DNA from: Chara braunii
Lineage: Eukaryota > Streptophyta > Charophyceae > Charales > Characeae
Direction of reading: 5' to 3'
Assembly: GCA_003427395.1 (NCBI GenBank)
Contig: BFEA01000035.1
Span: forward strand, 4,414,771 to 4,451,274
Length of the DNA: 36,504 nt
Position numbers and translations under genes: made by a program. A model generated the notes under the pieces. The model was not told the origin of the DNA. It was given only the letters and a program-made list of their open reading frames with translations, and made no database searches. How positions within the stretch are numbered: position 1 is the stretch's first letter; every line of letters starts with the position of its first letter. Positions 27,872 through 36,504 of this stretch are shown here, one piece after another.

Positions 27872-28612
27872 TCAGACCGGTCTCTCCCAACGAAAAGTGA
27901 TCGAGTCAGCATGCTGCCATTGTGTCTGCTCAGTCATTTTCCATCGTTTTTCCCATGCGTTCTGATACAGTTGTTCGAGCGACTTTGCTCTCCCAGTTGG
28001 CACCCAATATTCCACTAACACTTGATTATAATTCTGCGAATCTTTTTCAACAACCACCCGAGAAAGAGCTTTGCCCACCCAGATTGGCACACTGCTGGAT
28101 AGATCATCGTCGGAGGGGCGAAGGATAAGAAAAGTGTCCACGTCAACATGCACGAGGGGGTTCTTCGGGCGATCTTTTCTTCGTCTAACAAACAGGGGTT
28201 CCCTGTCGTCGATGTTGACAGTGTGTGGAGAAGGTTGTTGATCGTTTTCGAGCAGCCGTGGTCTTGGCCAGAAACTTTCCAGAGGTTGTGAGGACAACCC
28301 GTTGGCAATGATCTCATCCCCATGTTTGATAACCTCCTCCCAGTAACACAAAGCTCTTTCTCTCCTACTCACCTCATGGTCGTTGTAGGTGCACCACGTT
28401 GACCGCATGTTCTCTAGCAACTCGCGGAATCGAATAACCCCATTTTTGCCGTTACAATAGTCATTTCGAGGAAGGGGTTGCACAGGAGGCGGGTCAAACG
28501 GCCACGAAGGACCTGCATAACTTTCATCGGGGTTTTGATTGAACCAATAAATCGGACCTTCCTCGGGCAACCAGTTGTCATCATCGCTAACTCCTTGTAC
28601 AACATGCTCGGA
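27872..28612 (-). CDS. Uncharacterised open piece with a WVGKA / VEYWVP segment
   Basis: Open from just after a TGA at 28613-28615 to a stop at 27872-27874, about 246 codons with no early ATG, so it is an internal exon or broken frame. It opens DDDNWLPEEGPIYWFNQNPD and is Pro-rich near FDPPPVQPLP. The C-terminal 100 residues contain VHVDVDTFLILRPSDDDLSS, PIWVGKALSRVVV and QVLVEYWVPTGRA. That alternation of beta-like strands with W-x-GKA is reminiscent of small beta-barrel reader or adaptor domains. I cannot name a family, and similarity of this sort is weak. It probably belongs with 28625-29662, since frame, strand and order agree if one allows an intron or a frameshift. Confidence 0.4.
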   Translation of the reverse strand, partial: SEHVVQGVSDDDNWLPEEGPIYWFNQNPDESYAGPSWPFDPPPVQPLPRNDYCNGKNGVIRFRELLENMRSTWCTYNDHEVSRRERALCYWEEVIKHGDEIIANGLSSQPLESFWPRPRLLENDQQPSPHTVNIDDREPLFVRRRKDRPKNPLVHVDVDTFLILRPSDDDLSSSVPIWVGKALSRVVVEKDSQNYNQVLVEYWVPTGRAKSLEQLYQNAWEKRWKMTEQTQWQHADSITFRWERPV

Positions 28613-28624
28613 TCATCTCCAACC

Positions 28625-29662
28625 ATAAAAAATTTAAGCAAGTGCGGTTTCGAAATACCAGTAATGTCTGACATAACGCATGGGTCTACTATACTAATCC
28701 AATCTGCCATCGTATCGAGGAAAATACATGTGGGAGGTTTTTTTGTGGGATTGCTCTATGAGCTCGTAGAACTCGTCCATGACACTCGATTCTCATTCGG
28801 CATGCTATCCGCATGACACTCGATGAACGTTCTCATGCTGGCAAGCATGGCGACCGTTTTATTGGTTGGCCGATATCTACCCGTCAGGCCATGCTCGGAA
28901 CGCACATAGCCATTGTCGAAACGCTTTTTGTAGCGAGACACTGAGTACATTGCAGTACGCCTTGACGCACATCGAACGTTCCAACTCCACAGGGCGGACA
29001 CGTTTTTGTCCACCCTCATTTACTGTGAAATCCTTAATACTTTTCATCCACCACGCAGCTCGCTCTACCGGACTCTTACTGTACAGTCCTTGTCTAACCT
29101 TTCGCACTTCCTCAGGCGACACATCGTAACAACATCGAGCCTTGCAACATGCCATGCTGCGTACCATGAACAGTCTTTTTTCGGACAACATGTTTCTCGC
29201 TCTTTTGTACTGTTCTTTCCTCTTGATGTTCCTATTAGCCATGCTATACGTTCGTCTTTCGCCTGGCAGAGGTGCGGGCAAAATCTGTAGTATCATCCTT
29301 CTCTCTGCATCATCCCTGCCAGACGCTTCCGACCCAGACTGACTCTGAATTGGAATCGCATCATCACTTCGCACTTGCGTTGGACTCGTCCGTGTTGTGG
29401 AAAGTCCCTCTGAAGAATAATCGGTGGCAACCAACTTCGTACTACCGGAGCTAGCGCAAAACAAAGGTCTCCTGAAAGAGGACTGTTGTCCAGATGAGTA
29501 ATCAGTGACCACCAACTTCTCACTCTCGTCATCAGATGTTGCGAAAGAAGCACCCATTGGCACGCAACTGCTGTGCGCCGAAGTTGTGGCGTGCACCTCG
29601 TCAGGAATGTGGAACTCGATCCGGGAGGGAGATGGTTCTTCGCCCGCGGACGGTGTCGCCAA
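28625..29662 (-). pseudogene. Uncharacterised transposon-like gene, N-terminal part, frameshifted
   Basis: From 29662 the frame has a Ser/Thr-rich low-complexity head with an internal duplication, KLVVTDYSSG (residues 49-58) and KLVATDYSSE (76-85). A basic segment NRNIKRKEQYKRAR (about 143-156) follows. Next is a Cys cluster ACCKARCCYDVSPEEVRKVR (171-190), then ERAAWWMKSIKDF and ERSMCVKAYCNVLSVS. At about 28930 the sense shifts to another frame with KKRFDNGYVRSEHGLTGRYR and MLASMRTFIECHADSMPNE, then shifts again to MDEFYELIEQSHKKTSHMYF near 28780-28720. The order Cys pair, R-rich helix, V-C-x-KAF-like segment, then (K/R)RF recalls the N-terminal region of a widespread family of uncharacterised DDE-like transposon proteins. 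That is recollection only, and no catalytic triad was located. Two frame changes mean it is dead or that introns are missed. Confidence 0.45.
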
Positions 29663-30179
29663 ATCCGTAGGCAGTTGAATGCAACCTCCAAAGCTCTCAC
29701 GAAAAGCGAGACTTCATTTTCTGGGGAAAGCTGCAGTGGATTGTTGGAACGGTGAACTGTCCGAAGAACTTGTCGGGGCCAATTCCAGGCGTTGTAGCTG
29801 GTAATGCAATTCGATGGCTTGTTACCGATTCATGCGGTTGTTCGCCGAGCCGTCCTTGGCGCCGTCATGCAACCGTCGGTGCAGCGAATGCGATTCCCGT
29901 GAGCGAAATCGATTAAACTCTCCAACGCGGATTGAACGGGTCATTCGAATTCGTCTCCACACCCTGCAAAACAGCGGAGCAAACTGTAAGCACGATTACT
30001 AAAGAATTAAGGGCTAACCCCCCCCCCACCCCCCTCCCCAGAGCCGATTCCCGGCGCAACAACCGAATAGGGCGAGCTCGTCTGTAGGCGAGTACAACAC
30101 CGGCAACCAAATTGCCGCACATGGAAGGCGCGGTTTGGCAGATGGGTGGCACAAACGATTTGCCAAACCACGACATGCG
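29663..30179. other. Non-coding stretch with C homopolymer
   Basis: No recognised gene. C-rich run at 30018-30040 (with two A and one T). It separates the minus-strand gene group from the tandem array. The 5' flank or terminal repeat of the putative transposon could lie here, but no inverse of the 25.4-26.5 kb words was seen. Confidence 0.4.
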
Positions 30180-33100
30180 AAGTGCGCCGACATCCGAACT
30201 TGGCAGAGATCGAAGTCCTTTGAATGCATTAATTGCATGTGCCGAAGGGCACCCAAATTTTTCTTGCATCGACTTTGGCGTTAAGAATTGCGCCAATAGA
30301 AAATGGAGACACCCTTCCCCTTTTTGCTTTTTATACTTTTATGGTAGGACGTTGAAGTCCGTAGCAGCTATCAAAGTCAAACCCCTTGACCTTTTTAAAG
30401 GCCTCCGTAGATGGAACTCAGTTGCTACAAAGGCTCTTGGCCCGCCCACCCGTCACTCCCGCAGGTAGCTAAAGAGGGCAGGTCCCGCAACCGTCTTGGC
30501 GGTTGTTTAGCGTCGAGAGGCAAGTCCCTCAAGGCGCATGTCAGCCGACACTTGAGTGTCGAATGAGACCCTCGACAACGCCGAGGGCCAATCGAGTATG
30601 GACAACATATAACATGCCATCGCTTCAACAACTTGCGAACTCATGCATGGCTAGTCGTTATGAGGAAGCCTGTGTCCAGCCCACATTTATAGATGTCTAC
30701 CTCGCGCTGCCTGTAAGTGGTTGGTGACATTTGGTTATGGGTCGGACACCCCATGGGTCAGGCGTGAATCTTTGTTGTTAATTTGGCGACCTATTTCTTT
30801 TGGTGTTGCTTGACTTGCGCCAGGAGGATGTGTCCTATCATGAGGTAGACGTGCAGAAGGAACAGTCCAACTGTCGCGGATCACAGAAGTCCGCCGGGAT
30901 CCGAACTTGGCAGAAATCGAATTGACAGCAAACCGGTTATCAATCGGTCGCCGTGAACTGACTGTCGGCCAATCGTCATTACGAATGCAAGGCTATGAGA
31001 GGTTGGATACAAGAGAAAACATGGCTTAATGACCCTCAGTCGACCCCCACAAACCCCGACTAACTGCACATTGATTTGGAGGTTGTGTGCTGGGACTCCA
31101 AACCTTTGCAGCCCACGTGGCTTCGACACCAGAGCGCCTTCGCACGCGAACTACAATAATGATTGCCACCATCAGCAACCCCTATATACCCCAATTACGG
31201 CAGTACACACGGCGAGCTTGACTGCGCACCCATAGCTCCCCGACAACGAAAACACACTCTATGGACCAGGCCGCGGAAAATGACGGTTAGCATCACCCGG
31301 AACTCGAAAGTTCGCCGTGATCCGAACTTGGTGGTTGCTGATGGAGCCATGAACGTGTTCACGAGCTGTTAGAAGAAAGGCTAGTCGTGGGTGCACCGCC
31401 TCACAAATCGTCGCAGCGCGGCCCCCAAGAGACCCCTATAAACACCGATTCACCCTATCGACAAAACAAGCCCGTGCGGTGTCCGAGTCACAACTATCAT
31501 AATATGCGCTGAGCCACGACGGGTAGAATTTGTCCGTGCCCGAGTCGCAAGTGTCATAATCCGCGCTGATTTTGACAGATATTGGTAGAACAGCACGTGG
31601 AACTCCAAGATGTAGGCGGCGTGGAGAAAAAAAATATAACCATGGCTGGAAGCCCTCCCTGGAACCCCAGCAAATCCTGATCCGTGTAGTTGACAAGGCC
31701 ATCTCCGACTTGTGCGATGGCAACGTCGACACATGACCGCGCGAACCGCAAAGCATGCCGAGGCACAAGCATGTGAGCGACTAAACTACACGTATCGCGA
31801 TGATTGCTTTTCTTGGAGGGCAACGAAGATCAACGGCAGACCGGAAATGGACCCGGCCATTGACACCGTCGTCAACCCCAATAAACCCCTATAAGGGCAA
31901 TTCACAAGGCGAGCACTTTTGCGCACCACCAGGCCTCCGCCAATGAAAACACATGGGAAAATCCAATCCGTTGAAAATGATGGTCAAATTTACGCGTAGC
32001 CTCAAAGTCCACCGGGATCCGAACTTGGTGGGTGCCAGAGGAGCAAGGAACTGGTTTTCGCGCGGCCGGTGCCATTGGAAGGAAGGGTCAGCAGGTGCAC
32101 ATAAGGAACGCTATGTGTGGGTGCACAGAAGGAAGGCTCTGCTGCTCTCAAGTGTTTTTTGGATGAGAGCACGCACAAAAGAAAGGGTAGTGGTGGATGC
32201 ACCACCTTACAAATCGGCGCAAAGCGACCCCAAATTGACCCCTATAAACATCGATTCTCCCCATTGTCAAAGCGAGCTCGTGCGGTGTTCCAGTCACAGC
32301 TACAAGTAGAAGAGCTCGTGGAACTCGTACATCTCCGCGACGCGGACAAGAAAAATGTAGAAATGGATGAAAGACCCCCCCTGCAACCCTTACAAACCCC
32401 GATTCGTCTAGTCGACAAGGCGACCCCCGATTCGCGCGCTGACAATGTCGACGTGTGACACCGCGAACCGGAAAGCACGCCGAAACACGAGCATGTCTGC
32501 GACAAGACTCCACTCACCGGGACGGTTAAACCCCTTGGAGGGCAACAAAGATTGACGGCAGACTGACAACGGACCCAGCCACTGTCACCGACGACAACCC
32601 CCATAAACCCCTACAAGGGCATTTCACAAGGCGAGCAATTTTGCGCACCCCCTGTCCTCTCACAATCAAGTCACATGCTAAGGTCCAGGCCTCATGCAAA
32701 GGACAATTAGAATTGTGCGGATCCTCAAATTCCGCCGGGATCCGAACTTGGCGGGTGTCAGTGCAGCGAGTAACAGGTTTTCGCGCGGCTGCAACTATTG
32801 GAATGGGTGGTTGGCGGTTGCACAGAAGGCAGGCTATGCGTGGGCGCACTGCATCTCGGAACGGCTCATCGCTGCCCACAACCGACCCCCACAAACCCCG
32901 ATTATCTGTGCCGTCACTTCGGATTCTGTGGCATGAAATTTGTCCGAATTAGCGCGGGAATTCGGCCGCTTGCAAGTCCGGATCGCGACGAACTTCGAGG
33001 TCTGCATCATGTTCGCCACATCAGGGGTTCCAATGATCGTACGAACACGTTCGTCGTTGTGTCTGCTGAAGCTGGCAATAAAACCAAACTGCAAGTGGCC

Positions 33101-35090
33101 ACAGTCATGCGATGCCTTGCACTGCGGGCAGTGCAACCAAAATCCACATTACACCCAAACTGCAAGCGGCCGCAGTCGTATTCTGGAACGCCTGAAAACC
33201 CCGTTTTGAAGCGTCGAATCGAAGAGCACGTGGGACTCCAAGTTCTTTGCGGCGTGGAAAAGAAAACTAGGACCATTGCTGGCGGACCCCCCTGCAACCC
33301 CAACAAACCCCGATTCGTGTAATCGACAAGACGAGCTCCGATTCGCACTCTGCCAACGTCGACATACGACAGCGCGAACCGCGAAGCATGTCAGCGACCA
33401 GATTGCACGCATCGCGATGATGACACCACTTGGAGGGAAAGGAAGACCGACCGCAGAACGAAAACGGAGCCGGCCACTGACACCGCCGACAACCCGCACA
33501 AACCCCTATAAGGCAATTCTAAAAGCGAGCACTTTTGCGCACCCAAAGACCTCTGATAATGAGAACACATGCGATAGTCCAGACCGTTGAAAAGGGCGGT
33601 TAAATTTACGCGGAACCTCAAAGTCCGCCGGGATCCGAACTTGGCGGTTGTGGGAGTGGCGAGGAACCGGTTTCTGCGCGGCATGTCGGATATTGGAAGG
33701 GCGGGTCAGGAAGTGCACAGAAGGAACGCTATGCGTGGCTGCACGGTTAGGGAGGCCCTGCTGCTGCTTACTAATGTCTGTTGGACGAGAGCACGCACAG
33801 AAGAAAGGCTAGTCGTAGGTGCACCACGTTAGAAATCGGCGCAGCGCAGCCCCCAATAGACCCCTATAGACACCGATTCTCTCCATCGACAAAGCGAGCT
33901 CGTGCGGTGATTCAGTCACAATTATTGTGATCCGCGATGACATTGACAGTTATCAGCAGTAGAGTGGGTGGGACCCCAAGTTCTTTGCGGCATGGAAAAG
34001 AAAAATATGACCATGGTTGGTGGACCCCCCTGCAACCCCATCAAACCACGACTCGTCCAGTCGACAAGGCGAGGTCCGATTCGCTCACTGCCAACGTCGA
34101 CATATGACAGCGCGAACCGCAAATCACGCCGAGACACGGGAATGTCAGCGACCAGATTGCACGCATGTCGATGACGACACCACCGTCGGCAACCCCCTTA
34201 AGCCCCTATAAGGCAATTCTCAAGGCTAGCACTTTTGCACACCCAAAGGTCTCTGGCGACCAAAACACATGTGAAAATCCAGGCCGTCGGAAAGGGCGGT
34301 TAGATTCACATCAAACCTCAAAGTCCACCGGGATCCGAACTTGGCGGTCGCCGGAGTAGCGAGGAACCGGTTTCGGCGCGGCAACTCGCATATTGGACGG
34401 ACTGGTCAGCGGGAAACACGACGGTGGAGTTATTTCGTGCGCGGTTGCAGAGGTCGTACTGTTGGACGAGCGGCTTCTGAAATCCACATCTAAGCGTCTG
34501 TGGACCGAAGCAAAACCCTTTGTTAAGTACCCTCAAACAACCCCTACGAACCCCAATTATTCCCACGGACAAGGCGAGCTCGCATTCGGGCAATGGTAGG
34601 TTTTACAGCCAGGACCATGGGGTTCAACGAAATTCGCCAAGATCCGAACTTGCCCGCGGCTTCACAGAGCGACCACGAACGGGTGCCAACCACGAAGTCC
34701 GCCCGGATCCGAACTTGATAGGGATTGGTGCGTGTCGACGAGAGCAAGACACGTTTCGTTTTTGCTGCGGGCCCTGCGATTGGACTATTTTTTGCGGCAA
34801 CACCAATCGAAGGCCAGTCATGTAGCCAGGACTCCCAAAAGACCCTTATAAACCATCATTAATTTCCGTCTGAGTGGGCCACACAGGAAAGGGAACGCCC
34901 GTGCGGTCGCTAAGAGCAAAGAACACGACAGATTCGCCTTGTGTCATATCAAGCGCCGGCACAGGAAGTGTGTGATTTCAGCGATGCGGTCGAAACAGCG
35001 CATGTTTGCAGGAACACGACAATAACCACCTGAGCAGCTCGCGACATCGCATGCGCCAAATTGCAAGTCCGCCGGCATCCAAACTTCGTG
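30180..35090 (+). repeat. Diverged tandem array, period near 700 bp, marked by GGGATCCGAACTTGG
   Basis: The word GGGATCCGAACTTGG, usually within AAGTCCRCCGGGATCCGAAC, occurs on the plus strand at 30896, 32014, 32737, 33630 and 34330. Variants lie at 30190, 31317, 34639, 34704 and 35074. Intervals of 706, 697, 723 and 700 bp dominate. Other words recur in fixed order between them: CCCCTATAAACACCGATTC-like boxes (31436, 32239, 33858), CTGCAACCCCAACAAACCCC-like boxes (31660, 32380, 33295, 34030), and AAGGCGAGCACTTTTGCGCA-like boxes (31907, 32627, 33525, 34224). Units differ by many substitutions and indels, so the array is old. Short open frames on both strands within it repeat between units and show no family motif; I treat them as by-products. 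Confidence 0.85.
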
Positions 35091-35428
35091 TTATCGCCCT
35101 CCCACGGTGGCAACCGGCAGGGCGTTCAGAGCTATAGACCCCACCCCCGAAAGCTGGAAACCGTGTCCCGTAGAAGCTAGTCATCAGGGCAATGGGGGAC
35201 GCCGTTGTAACTGCAAGCGCGAAACCAATAACCGGCAACCAAAAAACGGCGAGTCGCGTGTGATTACCTGGCGAAAAGGGAAGTTTGGATGTTGGCGAAC
35301 TACAACAATCATGCGATGTGCTCTCATGGGCAGGTGTTCTTCCCACGGCCACGCGACAACAATGCAATGACACTTTCTGGCAGCTGAGAGAAGTTTCCCG
35401 GAGGAGGCCGCGTTGTTCGTTATTTAAC
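35091..35428. other. Non-coding stretch, no feature recognised
   Basis: GC-rich. Overlapping open frames on opposite strands (34978-35436 minus and 35107-35370 plus) have no family features. Neither is called. Confidence 0.35.
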
Positions 35429-35802
35429 GAGGTCATCGTTTCGTGTTGAGGTTCTCGCCACGAAACAAGCGGCGCTCACGCCGAAGAAACGACATCATCA
35501 TTACAGCGAGCGGTGGTGTCGTTCTCCATCGCGCGCACACAGCGTGTGCATTCTTCGTCCGGGAGCCCACGGATGTCGCGCGCACAGTCCTGGCGTCGGT
35601 CGTACGCAATGGGGTAGCGCGTCGCTCACGACCAGCGCCAGGAGCGCGCGCTCAACATCCGTGGGCTCCCGGATGGGTCATGTGCACGCTGTGTGCGCGG
35701 GATGGAGAAGACACCAGCTCTCGGGGACTGACGCCGTAGTCTCTTCAGGGAGAGCGGCACAAGTTTTGTGGCGAGAACCTGAACACGGAACGATGACCTC
35801 CT
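35429..35802. repeat. 374-bp imperfect fold-back
   Basis: GAGGTCATCGTTTCGTGTTG at the left is inverted at the right end (GAACACGGAACGATGACCTC). The pairing continues inward through GGTTCTCGCCAC, CGCGCACACAGCGTG and GGGAGCCCACGGATGT to a centre near 35614. Arms are about 180 bp, with the inner 70 bp best conserved. No clear TSD. Could be a MITE or a local inverted duplication. Confidence 0.8.
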
Positions 35803-36293
35803 CCCGATGATGAATACCATCCCTTTTACGCGCCCACCAACGTCAGCGTAAGAGACAGCCCCTTCACGCCACGTGGATGATCGACACCCTTCGCACGAGG
35901 GCTACCTCGCGATGCTTAACACCGACCCTGGTCGCACGCAGCCCATGTGGCACCCGCTTACCGTCAACCACACCCGCCGCGACGAATGTCTCTTCTGCTT
36001 GCGCAGTTGGCCCCGCAATGGATTCAAACCATTAGTCATGGAGTTGCAGTCCAATACATCACCTTTATGTTACCTAGCCTTTGATTTGATTGATGAAAAA
36101 AAGAAAGGTGCGAAGCAATGAGTTTTTTTCCAATTTTCAAATAAGAGAATTCGTGTTTGACTCCGCGTGGGAGTGTGTTACAATGACTTAGTTTGGCAAC
36201 AAGTGGAATAAGCAACATCCCTGTTTAAATCATTTTGTAAAATTCGTGTAGTTGCCGCAAAACAGGAACGCAATGGAGTTACAAGTCGTCTGG
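35803..36293. other. Stretch with one unrecognised open frame
   Basis: An 82-codon plus-strand frame (35873-36121) contains DECLFCLRSWPRNGFKP, with a C-x2-C pair, and a Lys-rich end. It has no partner motif and no recognised family, so I do not call it a gene. The rest is AT-rich and featureless. Confidence 0.35.
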
Positions 36294-36504
36294 TCGATCG
36301 CGAGGAACGAACGAGTGAGAAGAAAAGGAAACACATAAACCATGTGCCCCAATGCCAACCCCAGCAGGAATCATGGGGTCGATCGCGAGAAACGAACGAG
36401 CGAGAAGAAAAGGAAACACAGAAACCATGTGCCCCAATGCCAACCCCAGCAAGAATCATGGGGTCGATCACGAGGAACGAACGAGTGAGAAGAAAAGGAA
36501 ACAC
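36294..36504 (+). repeat. 85-bp minisatellite, about 2.5 units, running off the window
   Basis: TCGATCGCGAGGAACGAACG-type starts occur at 36294, 36379 and 36464, exactly 85 bp apart, with few substitutions between units. Since 85 is not a multiple of three, the long minus-strand frame across it is not meaningful coding. The array probably continues beyond the window. Confidence 0.95.

Noticed and set aside
30896-34344. 5S rRNA or tRNA genes built around GGGATCCGAACTTGG
   Set aside because: No cloverleaf and no 5S internal control region could be drawn around any copy; only a B-box-like resemblance remains.
30180-35090. A CRISPR array, suggested by the regularly recurring short word
   Set aside because: Spacing is about 700 bp, spacers are related to each other, repeats are not 24-40 bp direct units, and the DNA is eukaryotic.
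35873-36121. 82-codon frame with a C-x2-C pair as a small zinc-finger gene
   Set aside because: There is no second ligand pair, no family pattern and no neighbour support.
36178-36504. 108-codon minus-strand frame resembling a repeated membrane protein
   Set aside because: It spans an 85-bp tandem repeat. The period is not a multiple of three, so the apparent peptide repeats are in different frames and have no coding logic.

Overview
This window is eukaryotic nuclear DNA: no prokaryotic operons, long non-coding stretches, simple repeats, poly(A)-tailed retroelements, a plant-type tRNA-Ser gene and many broken transposon genes. The gag sequences and overall style fit a streptophyte (charophyte, Chara-like) alga. 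That is inference from remembered family resemblance, not a search. I see no intact, confidently functional host protein gene. The sequence is draft quality: two N gaps (12724-12884 and 23739-24048), one isolated N (19023), and an unremoved mate-pair library adapter at 35-72 preceded by a 34-bp copy of 3693-3726.

Layout. 1-72 is a library artefact. 726-941 holds a fragment matching mitochondrial nad7 (probable NUMT). 2853-3848 (minus) is the N-terminal part of a Ty3/gypsy-type gag with one premature stop. Two 1.2-kb copies of an unclassified repeat (family A, 4752-5985 and 14930-16120) bracket the central structure.

The core of the window, 6004-14922, reads as a plus-strand LTR retrotransposon (probably a chromovirus). 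It has a 5' LTR, a primer-binding site, broken gag, an integrase/chromodomain tail, a polypurine tract and a 3' LTR. It has been hit repeatedly. A 334-bp fold-back element lies in gag (TSD TCAC). A minus-strand LINE lies in pol, and a 1.48-kb hAT-like non-autonomous element lies inside that LINE (8-bp TSD TCTAGACA). A 120-bp MITE lies in the 3' LTR (TSD CATTG). Three of these insertions have internal support: a repeat copy without the insert, or a LINE reading frame that resumes across it.

16478-16935 carries an intact tRNA-Ser(AGA) gene and two decaying copies. 17.1-20.0 kb is a mosaic of tandem and segmental duplications. 20.0-25.4 kb is dominated by plus-strand LINE fragments carrying zf-RVT cysteine/histidine motifs and a shared 3'-UTR motif. 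25.4-26.5 kb is an AT-rich degenerate repeat array next to a minus-strand group of open frames (26580-29662). These look like a decayed, uncharacterised DNA-transposon-type or lineage-specific gene. 30.2-35.1 kb is a diverged tandem array with a period near 700 bp, marked by a conserved word around GGGATCCGAACTTGG. A 374-bp fold-back (35429-35802) and an 85-bp minisatellite (36294-end) close the window.

The most interesting content is the layered insertion history that can be resolved within one window, plus the uncharacterised array and gene group at 25.4-35.1 kb. I did not find a clear new enzymatic or defence system.
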